A DNA stretch of 64,000 nucleotides. Source: Gemmatimonadota bacterium (GTDB lineage: Bacteria > Gemmatimonadota > Gemmatimonadetes > Gemmatimonadales > Gemmatimonadaceae). A program made the translations under genes and the position numbers. Location of the stretch: positions 62,001 through 126,000 of the forward strand of contig JACPPC010000023.1 in assembly GCA_016191225.1 (NCBI GenBank). Reading direction: 5' to 3'. Below the pieces are notes generated by a model that saw only the letters and a program-made list of their open reading frames with translations, searched no databases and was not told where the DNA came from. Below are positions 8,296-18,329 of this stretch, in pieces; the first letter of the stretch is position 1; the number at the start of each line of letters is the position of its first letter.

Positions 8296-9738
8296 ATGAC
8301 CACGGACCGGACCTTCCTCTCGGGCGTCGCCTGGGTGGGCGGCCTGCGGCTGATGATGCAGGCGATCTCGTGGGCGAGCACGCTCGTGGTGGTGCGGTTC
8401 ATCGCCCCGGCGGACTACGGGATCATGGGCATGGCGGGCGCGGTGCTGCTGGTGGCCGGGCTGCTGGCGGAGTTCGGGATCGCGGGTGCGGTGCTCACCA
8501 CCGCCGACCTCTCGGAGGACGACGCGGCGCGGCTCAACGGCCTCGCGGTCGCGGTGGGACTCGCGGTCGCGCTGCTCGTGGCGGCCGCCGCCCCGCTGCT
8601 GGGACTCTTCTTTCGCGAGCCGCGCCTCGTGCCCGTGCTCTGGGCGCTGGCCGCCACCTTCGTGCTCGACGGCGTGCGCACGGTGCCGTCGGCGATGCTC
8701 CAGCGCCAGCTGCGATACAAGCGGTCGGCGGCGATCGAGAGCGCCCGCTCGCTCGCGATGACGGCCTCCGTGCTGTCGCTGGCGATCGCCGGGGCGGGGT
8801 ATTGGGCGCTGGTCACCGGGGCGGTGCTTGGGGCGGTGGTGGCGACCGGGCTCGCGATCGCGCTCTCGCCGGTGCGGATCGCCGTGGGGTTCAGCGACCG
8901 GCTGCGCACGCCGCTCCGCACGGCGAAGGACTTCCTGATCGGCCGGCTCGCGTGGCAGGCGTACACCAACGGCGACGTGATCCTCGTGGGGCGCCTGCGC
9001 TCGGTGACGGACCTCGGCCAGTACACGCTGGCCTGGAACATCGCATCGCTGCCCGGCGAGAAGCTGACGAACCTGCTGACCGTGGTGTCGTCGAGCTTCT
9101 TCGCGTCGCTGCGGCACGACCTGCCGGCGATGCGGCGGTACCTGCTGCTGCTCACCGAGGGGATCGCGGTGCTCACGTGGCCGGTGCTGGCCGGGATCGC
9201 GCTCGTGGCGCCGGACGCGGTGCCGCTGCTGTGGGGGGAGCAATGGCGGCCGGCCGTGCGCCCCATGCAGTTGCTGGTGAGCTACGCCGCCCTGAGCTCG
9301 CTCGGCGTGCCGTTCGGCCAGGTGCTCGCCGCCACGGGGCAGGTGGCGCAGGGCCGCCGCAACGCGCTCTTCTCCTGCTCGTTGATGCTGCCGGCGTTCT
9401 ACCTCGCCGCGAGCCAGTCGGGGATCGTGGCCGTGGCCGCCTGCTGGCTGCTGCTGTACCCACTGATCTACCTGCGCCCGTACCTGCTGGTGCGCGAGAC
9501 CCTGTCGATCCCGGTGCGCGACTACGCGCGTGCGCTGGTGCCGGCGGCGTCGATCACCGCGGTGCTCGTGGGGACGGTGCTGGCGCTGCGCCTCATCGTC
9601 ACCGGCCCGATGTCACCCCGCGCCCGATTCGCGCTGGAGGTCACGGCGGGCGCGCTGGCGGTGGGGGCGGCGCTGGGGCTCGGGTACCGTCACCGGCTGC
9701 TCCAGGTGGTGGCCACGGTGCGCGCGCCGCGCACGTAG
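8296..9738 (+). CDS. Wzx-type lipopolysaccharide/oligosaccharide flippase
   Basis: A 480-aa polytopic membrane protein of the MOP/polysaccharide transporter superfamily. Around a dozen hydrophobic segments run the full length, for example VVVRFIAPADYGIMGMAGAV near residues 34-53. The N-terminal family block STLVVVRFIAPADYGIMGMA and the mid-protein block DVILVGRLRSVTDLGQYTLA are typical of this flippase type. It would flip undecaprenyl-linked repeat units to the periplasmic face. ATG 8296 is preferred over GTG 8278 because a GAGGGGG purine run precedes it. It is transcribed away from the export operon. Confidence 0.86.
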   Translation: MTTDRTFLSGVAWVGGLRLMMQAISWASTLVVVRFIAPADYGIMGMAGAVLLVAGLLAEFGIAGAVLTTADLSEDDAARLNGLAVAVGLAVALLVAAAAPLLGLFFREPRLVPVLWALAATFVLDGVRTVPSAMLQRQLRYKRSAAIESARSLAMTASVLSLAIAGAGYWALVTGAVLGAVVATGLAIALSPVRIAVGFSDRLRTPLRTAKDFLIGRLAWQAYTNGDVILVGRLRSVTDLGQYTLAWNIASLPGEKLTNLLTVVSSSFFASLRHDLPAMRRYLLLLTEGIAVLTWPVLAGIALVAPDAVPLLWGEQWRPAVRPMQLLVSYAALSSLGVPFGQVLAATGQVAQGRRNALFSCSLMLPAFYLAASQSGIVAVAACWLLLYPLIYLRPYLLVRETLSIPVRDYARALVPAASITAVLVGTVLALRLIVTGPMSPRARFALEVTAGALAVGAALGLGYRHRLLQVVATVRAPRT

Positions 9739-10034
9739 GGAATGGCGCCCCGCCGGACACCGCGTCAGGGCGTTCGGATGCAACGCCGGCCACCACTCGC
9801 GCGTCATAGACTGCCTCCCGTGACTTCACTTGGGTCGGCCATGCGTTACACTTGTGGGGCGTGGAAAGCGCCGGCCGAGCGAGCCGGTATCTCTCGATCT
9901 GGCTTTGTCTTGCACCACACATCGATGGGCCTCTTGGGCGAGGATCGGGACCGTGAATCGCGGCATTGCTGTTTTCGTAACGCCACGGACTCGGCATTCC
10001 CAACTCCGAGTGCTGCACACCAACAGACCGGCGA
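9739..10034. other. 296-bp spacer without a recognisable gene
   Basis: No coding frame with local codon bias is visible. The middle is less GC-rich than its surroundings. A TTACACT sequence near 9844-9850 could be a -10 for the downstream methyltransferase-kinase gene, but spacing to any -35 is poor. No hairpin with a T-tract and no tRNA cloverleaf was seen. Confidence 0.4.
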
Positions 10035-12170
10035 ATGTCCCGACCTGAGACACCGATGATCTATGCCGGCGAGGGCAGTGTCCGCTTCAAGTGCGCGGCG
10101 TGCGGCGGTGCCCTCGACGAGTCGCCCACCGAGATGCGATGCCCGTCGTGTGGCAGGTCGTGGCCCGTTCGCGACGGCATTCCGCGCTTCTTCGAGCCCG
10201 ACTACTACTGGGGCGAGGTCACCCAGGAGGAAGCGGGACAGTTCCTGAAGGAGGTTCGCGAGAAGGGGTGGCGGGCCGCGGTCGGGCACCGCTTCGCCGC
10301 CAACGAGAACATGCGCATCGGGCTCACCGACTGGCAGCGCGCCTCGTGGCTGCCGATGCTCGGACTTCCCGGCGGCGCGACGGCGCTCGACATCGGCAGC
10401 GGCTACGGGGCGATCACGCAGGCGCTGTCGCGAGGCGTCGAACGGCTGTACTCGCTCGAGGCGATTCCCGAGCGGATCGAGTTCACGCGGCTGCGGCTGG
10501 AGCAGGAAGGGGTGCGCAACGTGCGGCTCGTGCAGGGCACCGGGCTGCAGCTGCCATTCATGGACGCCTCGTTCGACCTGATCGTGGTTAACGGCGTGCT
10601 GGAGTGGGTCGGCGAGTGGCGGACCGATGTCTCGCCGCGCGACGCGCAACTGGGCTTCCTGCGCGACATCCACCGCCTGTTGCGCCCCGGCGGCCTGCTG
10701 CTGGTCGGCATCGAGAACCGGTTCGGGCTGCAGTACCTCTCCGGCGGGCGGGACCACTCGGGGCTCCCCTACACCAGCCTGATTCCGCACTGGCTGGCGA
10801 CGGTGTGCCTAAAGCTTGTGTCCACTACGTATCGCGGCCGAGCCTCCGTGCCACGCCGTGAATACCGCACGTACACCTATTCCAAGCGAGGCTATCGGGC
10901 GCTGATCGCCGAAGGCGGCTTTGCCTCGGCCGACTTCTTCTGGTCCGACCCAGGTTACAACCAGCCGTATGGCGTGATCCCGCTGCGCGGATCGCTGGTC
11001 GCCGAGCACTTCGAGCAGCAGCTGAGAGAGCCCACGCAGTCGTGGAAGCGCGGTTGGAAGCATCGCCTCAAGGCCCTCGCGGCGAAGACGCCCATTGTCG
11101 ACTCGATCGTTGCCGACTTCCTGATCGTCTCGGAGAAGCAGGGTGGCGCGGCGGTGGGGTCGTGGCGGGGAAGGGCTTGGGAGAGGCTGCGGGCCGAGCT
11201 TCCGCAACTGCCGGCGATTCGCGAGCCGATCCTTGCACTCTCCACACGTGCCTTTTCGCGCAAGAGCATCATCCGCGTGTTCGACGGCGACACGGCTGCG
11301 CCCCGGCTGATGCTCAAGGCCTCGACCGTCGCTCCCGGGAGCGTCGAGGAACTGGACGCCGGCTATCGCGCGCTCGAGACCGTGGCACGCCGGCAAGGGG
11401 GTGGGGCGTCGGGGTTCGCGGTGCCGCAGCCGATCGGCCGGTTCACGCGCGGGGGAGTCGTCTTTACGGCGGAGTCGGCAGCGCCGGGGCGCCCCCTCTC
11501 GCACTTCGTGTTCTCGGCGAGCGCGGGCAGGCGGCGCACGGTGGCGCGCGAGGGGCTCGAACGCTCGCTCGACGCGGCACTCGCGATCGCGGCATCCCTG
11601 CGGGGAGCGCCGGACATTCCCGCCGCCAGCGCCGCCTGGCGCGAGCTTCCCGATGACCTGCGCGGGCAGGACCCGGTGGTGAGGCTCGCCACCATCGCGC
11701 GCGACGAGTGGCAGCGCGAGCCGGGTGGGCCACCCTGGAGCCACCACGGCGACTTCTCGATCGAGAACGTCTTCTCGGCGACGGGCCGCGACGTGCTCGC
11801 GGTGATCGACTGGGAGCACCTCGTCTCGGGCACGCCAGCCCTCTACGACGTGTACAGCCTCCTCGTCTCGGCGCTTCCGGCGATCGGCATCGGGGAGGAG
11901 TTCGCCGGCTCGCACTCGGAGGCGTGGGCGGAGCGGTTCAAGGCGGGGTTCTTCGGCGCCGGGCCATGGGCGGACACCTTCCGCCAGCTGCTGGGCCGCG
12001 CCTGCGCCGGGCTCGGCGTGCCGGAATCGAAGGCCTGGCCGCAGTTCGTCCAGTTCCTGCTGCTGCGCACGCACTACTACGCGGATCGCGGCGGCCGGGC
12101 GCGCAGCGACCACATGGCCTTCCTCGCCGGCGCGGCCGGGCTCTCGGGGCGCTTCCTGCTCCCGGGCTGA
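10035..12170 (+). CDS. zinc-ribbon / SAM methyltransferase / APH-type kinase fusion
   Basis: A 711-aa three-domain protein. Residues 17-45 form a Trm112-like zinc ribbon with Cys20, 23, 36 and 39. Residues about 85-240 are a class I SAM methyltransferase: motif I ALDIGSGYGAITQAL, the acidic LEAIPERIEF block after motif I, and LPFMDASFDLIVVNGVLEWV. Residues about 390-700 resemble aminoglycoside/choline kinases, with the Brenner-type loop HGDFSIENVF starting at His571 (Asp573 catalytic, Asn578 metal) and VIDWEH as the Mg site. It could methylate and phosphorylate a glycan terminus, as chain-terminating kinase-methyltransferases do for some O-antigens; that is inference from fusion and location. 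It lies between two flippase genes and converges on the second with a 3-base gap. Confidence 0.8.
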   Translation: MSRPETPMIYAGEGSVRFKCAACGGALDESPTEMRCPSCGRSWPVRDGIPRFFEPDYYWGEVTQEEAGQFLKEVREKGWRAAVGHRFAANENMRIGLTDWQRASWLPMLGLPGGATALDIGSGYGAITQALSRGVERLYSLEAIPERIEFTRLRLEQEGVRNVRLVQGTGLQLPFMDASFDLIVVNGVLEWVGEWRTDVSPRDAQLGFLRDIHRLLRPGGLLLVGIENRFGLQYLSGGRDHSGLPYTSLIPHWLATVCLKLVSTTYRGRASVPRREYRTYTYSKRGYRALIAEGGFASADFFWSDPGYNQPYGVIPLRGSLVAEHFEQQLREPTQSWKRGWKHRLKALAAKTPIVDSIVADFLIVSEKQGGAAVGSWRGRAWERLRAELPQLPAIREPILALSTRAFSRKSIIRVFDGDTAAPRLMLKASTVAPGSVEELDAGYRALETVARRQGGGASGFAVPQPIGRFTRGGVVFTAESAAPGRPLSHFVFSASAGRRRTVAREGLERSLDAALAIAASLRGAPDIPAASAAWRELPDDLRGQDPVVRLATIARDEWQREPGGPPWSHHGDFSIENVFSATGRDVLAVIDWEHLVSGTPALYDVYSLLVSALPAIGIGEEFAGSHSEAWAERFKAGFFGAGPWADTFRQLLGRACAGLGVPESKAWPQFVQFLLLRTHYYADRGGRARSDHMAFLAGAAGLSGRFLLPG

Positions 12171-12173
12171 CCC

Positions 12174-13679
12174 TCAGGAGCGCGCAGCGCCGGGCCAGCG
12201 CTCGCGCACCATGGCGGCGAAGTGCGGGTCGCCGCGATAGACGAAGCCGGCCCAGGCGGCGCCGAACACGACCAGCATCGCCGCCCCCGACAGTGCCAGC
12301 GCCGGCAGCGTAGCGAGGTTGACCTGCCGGGCGATCCACCAGAGGATGGCGAAGGCCGGGAGGCTTCCCACGAGCGGGCGCAGCACCACGTGCCTCACGT
12401 ACTCGCCGAGCGGCAGGTCGAGGGCGCGGCAGGCCATGACCACGATCACCACCGCCGAGGCGACGTTCGGGAGCGCCGTGCCGAGGGCAACACCTTCGAG
12501 GCCAAGGGGCCGGGCGAGGGCGATCGAGAGCAGCAGGTTGACCACTCCCGCCACGAGAAAGGTGATGGCGGGCCACTTGGGGCGGCCCATCCCCATCAAC
12601 ACGGGCAGGGCTACGCCGCGGGCGGGAAGGAAGACGAGGCTCGACCACATGAGGATGCGGAGCACGCGACCTGTCGGCTCGCGGAACGAGGGCCCGATCC
12701 ACCACGCGACGAAGTCGGGCCCGGCCACGATTAGGAAGACGCCGGCGAGGAGCGTGATCGACATCGCCACCTTGGACCACTTGAGGAAGATCTCGCGAAC
12801 CTCGGGGATCTCTCCCGTCGCGCTGAACCTCGCCGCCATCGGCATCACCACGCCCGCGATCGCCAGCACGAACTGCATCAGGTTCACGACCAGGCTGTTG
12901 CCGATGCCGTAGTAGGGAATCTGGTCGATGCCGATGAACCGCCCGATCACCGCCGCGTCGCTCTGGAAGGTCAGTTGCGCGGCGACGTTGAGCAGCAGCA
13001 CGAAGGCGCTGAAGGCGAAGATCGTCCGCACCATGCCGCGATCGAACAGCGACAGGTCGAGCCGGATCTCCGGGAATCGCCGGAAGATGAGCCAGCACGA
13101 GGCCAAGAACTCGACGAGCGCGGCGGCGAACTGGATCGCCGCCAGCGCCAGCAGGTCGGGGACGACCGGGAGGAGGAGGAGGGTGAGCGCCAGCCGCGCG
13201 AGGATCGCCACCGACGAGATCGCGTTGCGGCGCACGAACTCGTGCTTGGCGGCCAGCAGCCCGTACGGCACCTGCATCACGAAGCCCGTCGAGAGCTGCA
13301 CCACGACCAGCAGGAAGGCGCCGCGTGCGTCGCGCGCGAGGGCGCCGGGGAGGGGATACACCGAGGTGAAGAAGGCGTAGAGCGCGAGCCCGCTCAGCAG
13401 CGCGACCGCGCCCATCACGAGGAACAGCCCAGTGCAGCTCGCGATCGCCGCGTTGAGCTCGCGCGGGTCGTCGCGCCCCACGCTCGCCGCGAACTGGCGC
13501 ACCGACGCCATCGGCACGCCGAGCATGAGCAGGTTCAGGTAGCCGGTCAGCGAGCCGATCAGCAGCCACGTGCCATAGCCGTCGTGCCCCAGCACCCGGA
13601 GGGTGAAGGGCATGAGCACGTACGTGACCGCGATCGTGACCAGCGTCAGGCCCCACGTCGAGCCGATGCTCTTGAGCAC
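12174..13679 (-). CDS. Wzx-type flippase / polysaccharide biosynthesis protein
   Basis: This 501-aa polytopic protein has about 12-14 hydrophobic segments and belongs to the MATE-like MOP superfamily. Signature-like pieces are SIGSTWGLTLVTIAVTYVLM at the N-terminus, FTLRVLGHDGYGTWLLIGSL and FQSDAAVIGRFIGIDQIPYY in the middle. It probably flips a lipid-linked oligosaccharide. The long frame continues upstream through the antisense of citrate synthase, so GTG 13679 was chosen: it gives a short hydrophilic lead before the first membrane helix and lies 5 bases after a TAGGTT box. It differs from the flippase at 8296, so either two glycans are exported or one copy serves another pathway. Confidence 0.82.
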   Translation of the reverse strand: MLKSIGSTWGLTLVTIAVTYVLMPFTLRVLGHDGYGTWLLIGSLTGYLNLLMLGVPMASVRQFAASVGRDDPRELNAAIASCTGLFLVMGAVALLSGLALYAFFTSVYPLPGALARDARGAFLLVVVQLSTGFVMQVPYGLLAAKHEFVRRNAISSVAILARLALTLLLLPVVPDLLALAAIQFAAALVEFLASCWLIFRRFPEIRLDLSLFDRGMVRTIFAFSAFVLLLNVAAQLTFQSDAAVIGRFIGIDQIPYYGIGNSLVVNLMQFVLAIAGVVMPMAARFSATGEIPEVREIFLKWSKVAMSITLLAGVFLIVAGPDFVAWWIGPSFREPTGRVLRILMWSSLVFLPARGVALPVLMGMGRPKWPAITFLVAGVVNLLLSIALARPLGLEGVALGTALPNVASAVVIVVMACRALDLPLGEYVRHVVLRPLVGSLPAFAILWWIARQVNLATLPALALSGAAMLVVFGAAWAGFVYRGDPHFAAMVRERWPGAARS

Positions 13680-13684
13680 GCCAC

Positions 13685-13690
13685 AACCTA
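13685..13690 (-). promoter_or_regulatory. TAGGTT -10 box, leaderless start for the flippase
   Basis: TAGGTT on the minus strand ends 5 bases before the GTG start at 13679, the spacing expected if transcription begins at or next to the start codon. No Shine-Dalgarno is present. The same hexamer precedes the DUF3800 gene. Confidence 0.5.
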
Positions 13691-13844
13691 TCGGAGGGAC
13701 ACCGGCATCGCTCGGCCTTGACGGCGACGCCGGGCGCGACCGAGGGGAGGCCGTCGGGGTGCGTCGGGAGAACCCCGCCGCGCGCGTCGGAGTTCCGCGC
13801 ATCCGGCGTGGTGACATCCGCGTGGCGGGCGCCCGGCGCCACGC

Positions 13845-13850
13845 TAGATT
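13845..13850 (+). promoter_or_regulatory. TAGATT -10 box for gltA
   Basis: TAGATT lies 36 bases upstream of the citrate synthase ATG. A GGAGA Shine-Dalgarno stands near 13874-13880, so this transcript has a short leader. The -35 is not obvious. Confidence 0.45.
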
Positions 13851-13886
13851 CCCGCCATTCCCGCCCGACCCCCCGGAGACAGGCTC

Positions 13887-15241
<1,355 letters not shown>

Positions 15242-15245
<4 letters not shown>

Positions 15246-16387
15246 GACGCCGGGGGGCGATCGCGGCGGCCCTCGTCGCCGCCGCGATCCTCGCCCTCAC
15301 GCTTACGCCGCAGCCGCCGGCGGCGGAGCCCCCAGGCTGGTGGGGATTCCTCGGCGCCGACCTCGGTCTCGCCGGGCTGCTCGGCAACATCGCGCTGTTC
15401 GTGCCATTCGGGATCGCCACCGGCGCCACCTTCGGCCGGCTCCGGCCGGCCGTCGTCGTGGCCGTCGCGCTGTCGCTGTTCATCGAGGTCGCGCAGGGCT
15501 TCTTCGTTCCCGGGCGGGAGGCGTCGCTCGGTGACCTCCTCGGCAACAGCCTGGGCGGCGCGATCGGGGCCTCGATCGCGCTCCACGCCGGACTGCTCCT
15601 CTTCCCCACGCGCGAGCAGGCACGCCGGCTGGCCGTGGCGGGGGCGGCCGGGGCGGCCGGCGTGATTGGCGCGACGGCCTGGATGCTCGGGCCGGGGGCG
15701 CCGAGCGCGGCGTACGAGGGGCAGTTCTCCCAGCACTGGTACGGACACCGCGGGCTCGCCATCGGCGTGGTGCGGGCGCACCTCAACGACACCGCCTTCG
15801 CCTGGTCGGTGCTGCCGAACGCGGCGATGGTGAACCGCGAGCTCGAGCGCGGCCGTGTGCGGCTCGAGGTGGCGATCGTTCCCGGCGCGCCGTTCGACGG
15901 CCGGAGCCGGCTGGCCGCCGTGGTCGCCGCCGAGGGCGAACACCAGTCCCTGGCCCGCCTCGAGGCGGATGGCCGCGACCTGCTGTTCAGTGCCCGGACC
16001 CGCGCCAGCAGTTGGGGACTGCGCGATCCCTGGGTGCGGCTCCGGAACGCCCTGCCCGCGCGCGGGCCCGACGCCCGCGTCGCCCCCGCGACCGACTGGG
16101 CGGCGCCGCTCGTGACGGGGCGGGACACGCTGGTGCTGGGCGGCGCGTTCGAGGACGGCCGGCTCACGGTGTGGGCACGCGCGTCGACCGGGGGGGACAG
16201 CGCAGGCTACAGACTGGGGGTGGCGAGCGGCTGGCGGTTGCTGGTGCCAACGTCGCTGACGCCGCGCGCCACGCCGGGGGCGCTCGACGTGGCCTGGCTG
16301 GGACTGGTCCTCGCGCCGGCGCTCTGGTGGAGTGGCCTCGCGGTCGCCGGTCGCCGGCGAGCGGACCCTCGCCCATTGGCGGGGTAG
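15242..16387 (+). CDS. VanZ-family membrane protein with lectin-like C-terminal region
   Basis: The frame encodes a VanZ-like four-helix module: AIAAALVAAAILALTLTP, GLLGNIALFVPFGIATG, then FIEVAQGFFVPGREASLGDL with the family Gln and Arg. A roughly 170-residue beta-rich region (AYEGQFSQHWYGHRGLAIG onward) resembling LamG/concanavalin-type folds follows, then a final membrane helix. No ATG, GTG or TTG lies in frame between GTG 15104, deep inside gltA, and the first helix. The coordinate given begins at codon GTA overlapping the gltA stop, where VanZ proteins normally start. True initiation may be a rare codon, or GTG 15104 giving 427 aa. VanZ proteins sit in cell-envelope or exopolysaccharide settings; the function here is unknown. 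Confidence 0.65.
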
Positions 16388-16390
16388 ATT
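16385..16390 (+). promoter_or_regulatory. TAGATT -10 box, leaderless start
   Basis: TAGATT overlaps the stop codon of the VanZ gene and ends 5 bases before the ATG at 16396. No Shine-Dalgarno is present between them. The geometry fits a leaderless transcript of the small secreted protein. Confidence 0.45.
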
Positions 16391-16395
16391 GGGCG

Positions 16396-16839
16396 ATGCC
16401 AACCCCCCGCCTGCACAACCTCACGCTCGCCGCCGCCGTCGCACTGCTCGTTGCTCCCGCCACGGCCTGCGGGCAGAAGGCCCCCGAGCGCTCGATTCCG
16501 GCGGCTCGGGGCACCGTCTGCGACGCGAGCATGCGGGTGGTCGCGATCCGCGTGGTGGACAGCGCGGGGCGCCCGGTGAACGACGCCCGCGTCGAGCTGC
16601 GCCGGGCGAAGGATGGCGCCGTGGTCGTGACGAGAACCGGGGCGACGTCGAGCGGGGGCGACTACGTCCTGTTCGACGACCCGTCGGCTCCGGCGATGGC
16701 CAAGGGGGGGGAGAACTTCACCCTCAGCGTGACCTCGGGGTCGCGAAAGTCGGTGGTGACCCTCGTGCTCGGCCGCACCGAGCCCGACGGGTGCCATGTC
16801 GCCGTGCTGAAAGGGGATCAGCGCATCGTCCTGCCGTAG
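16396..16839 (+). CDS. small exported protein with Ig-like/CarboxypepD-reg-type domain
   Basis: A 147-aa protein with an N-terminal signal peptide (LTLAAAVALLVAPATACG); the Cys follows ATA, so a lipobox is possible but not ideal. The mature part has VVAIRVVDSAGRPVNDARVE and GDYVLFDDPSAP, the pattern of a single beta-sandwich regulatory-like domain as in carboxypeptidase-D regulatory or CNA-B repeats. Two further Cys (VCDAS and DGCHV) could form a disulfide. The start at 16396 is supported by the signal peptide and the adjacent TAGATT box; longer upstream readings overlap the VanZ gene. The function is not known. Confidence 0.65.
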   Translation: MPTPRLHNLTLAAAVALLVAPATACGQKAPERSIPAARGTVCDASMRVVAIRVVDSAGRPVNDARVELRRAKDGAVVVTRTGATSSGGDYVLFDDPSAPAMAKGGENFTLSVTSGSRKSVVTLVLGRTEPDGCHVAVLKGDQRIVLP

Positions 16840-17154
16840 GTATCCCGGCACTGTCAGTGCCGTGCATCAGGGGTTGTGGTAGCCGTGCAACTTCGCGCCA
16901 TCGCCGCGGCCCAAGCGCCGCCCGCACGCGCTTCGGCAAGAACTTTTTACAGCGCTCTAACACATTGTAGCACATGTGGTTGGACTGGTGCTCTCCCCAT
17001 TCGGCACCGTCTAGAGGCCACGGCACGCCCGTCCCGTGGTCAAGTTGACCGATCTCGTGACGCGGAACACGAAATGCAGAAGCTACTCTCGCCTATCCGT
17101 GCCCGGCGCGACCGCGTCCGGCCGGCACAGACTCGTGCGAGTGGAGCGAAGCAC
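16840..17154. other. 315-bp spacer with a perfect palindrome and an AT-rich patch
   Basis: No protein-coding signal is visible. A 15-base palindrome, GGCACTG-T-CAGTGCC, occupies 16847-16861 directly after the upstream stop; it lacks a T-tract. A strikingly AT-rich patch follows at 16941-16980, including TTTACA at 16946 and TAGCAC at 16968 (16-base spacing) and CACATGTG at 16971. It may be the promoter region of the PEP-CTERM protease. A TTGACC at 17045 has no matching -10. A purine-rich GTGGAGCGAAG precedes the protease ATG. Confidence 0.4.
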
Positions 17155-18267
17155 ATGAGAGGAGCTGGAGTTGGACTCGTCCTGACGGCCTTGGTGGCGA
17201 CGACCGCGGCGGCGCAGGCGCCCGTCGTGTCGATCGACCCGGGATCCGCCCAGAGCACCGTGGTTGTCTCGGATCTTGCCGTCGGCGGCAAGGACAACCC
17301 GCGCTACCTGACGCCCCCGGGCAACCCGGCATGGGATGGCGTGGCGCAACTGTGGTTCCGCAACTCGGCCGGCGCGGTCCTGTCCGGCTGCACCGGCTCG
17401 CTGCTCGTGGGCGGCTGGGACATCCTGACGGCGGCGCACTGCGTCAACAGCGCCTCGATCGCGTCGGCGGATGTCCGGTTCCAGGTGGCGCCCGGGGTGT
17501 GGACCACCCTGACGGTGAGCACCAAGGCGCAGATGAAGATCCGCCCCGGCTACACCGGTGGCGTGATCGAGGCGCGTGACGTGGCGGTCCTCCGCCTCGA
17601 CGCCCTCGCCGACGCCTGGATCCCGCGCTACTCGCTGCTGAACGGCAACCCGATGGGGCAGCGGCTCCTCGAGATCGGCTACGGCACGACCGGCAACGGC
17701 ACCACGGGTGCCAGCGACGGCAACAGCTTCTTCACCGACGCGGTCACGCGCCGGCAGGGCGCCAACCGCTTCGAGGCCTACTGCAACACGGGCGGCAGCT
17801 CGTGCAGCACGACGGTGTCGGGCGGGGTGCCGATCGCCCAGCGCGGCGTGCTGGTGTCGGACTTCGACAGCGGCATCACGAACGAGGGCATCTGCAAGTG
17901 GTTCGGCTTCGCCCCCTCGGCGGGCACGCTGCCGTTCGGGCCGGTGCTGTGCCAGAACGGGTACGGGCTCGATGAAGTCGGCCTCGGCCCTGGTGACTCG
18001 GGTGGCCCGGCGTTCGTGGCCGGCCAGATCGCCGGTGTCGCCTCGTGGATCGCCCGCATCGACGCGGGCCCGACGGGTGGCTTTGGCGCCCTGAACGGCC
18101 ACGCCTGCGTTGCCCGCTGGGCGACGACGCTGACCGCCGCCGTGGACGACGACTGCATGGCGAACTACAAGTTCGTGGACGCGGCGATGGTCCCCGAACC
18201 GGCGACGTACTTCCTCGTCGGCACCGGTCTGGGCCTCATGGGGCTCATCCGCCGCCGCCGCGCCTAG
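17155..18267 (+). CDS. trypsin-like (S1) serine protease with PEP-CTERM sorting signal
   Basis: A 370-aa secreted protease. The signal peptide is residues 1-21 (VGLVLTALVATTAAAQA). The catalytic triad is recognisable: His95 in LTAAHC, Asp142 in ARDVAVLRL, and Ser282 in GPGDSGGPAF. Cys pairs such as Cys79/Cys96 fit S1 disulfides. The C-terminus carries a PEP-CTERM tripartite signal: VPEPATYF near 347-354, a hydrophobic helix, and the basic end RRRRA. Exosortase would cut after the PEP motif and move the protein to the cell surface or extracellular matrix, which links it to the polysaccharide genes nearby; no exosortase is in the window. ATG 17155 follows a GGAG-type Shine-Dalgarno. A strong terminator follows. 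Confidence 0.9.
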   Translation: MRGAGVGLVLTALVATTAAAQAPVVSIDPGSAQSTVVVSDLAVGGKDNPRYLTPPGNPAWDGVAQLWFRNSAGAVLSGCTGSLLVGGWDILTAAHCVNSASIASADVRFQVAPGVWTTLTVSTKAQMKIRPGYTGGVIEARDVAVLRLDALADAWIPRYSLLNGNPMGQRLLEIGYGTTGNGTTGASDGNSFFTDAVTRRQGANRFEAYCNTGGSSCSTTVSGGVPIAQRGVLVSDFDSGITNEGICKWFGFAPSAGTLPFGPVLCQNGYGLDEVGLGPGDSGGPAFVAGQIAGVASWIARIDAGPTGGFGALNGHACVARWATTLTAAVDDDCMANYKFVDAAMVPEPATYFLVGTGLGLMGLIRRRRA

Positions 18268-18292
18268 GCGATCGCACAGTTCCTGAACGCTG

Positions 18293-18329
18293 GACGGCCC
18301 CGGGCACTCGCCCGGGGCCGTCTTGTTTT
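18293..18329 (+). terminator. intrinsic terminator after the PEP-CTERM protease
   Basis: A 13-bp perfect stem (18293-18305 with 18310-18322, core GGCCCCGGGC) has an ACTC loop and is followed by TTGTTTT. It serves the plus-strand protease gene; on the minus strand the T-run is absent. The T-tract touches the stop codon of the convergent RND pump. Confidence 0.92.

Noticed and set aside
16847..16861. GGCACTG-T-CAGTGCC palindrome as a terminator
   Set aside because: The loop is one base and no T-tract follows; it may be an operator, so it was only mentioned in the spacer entry.
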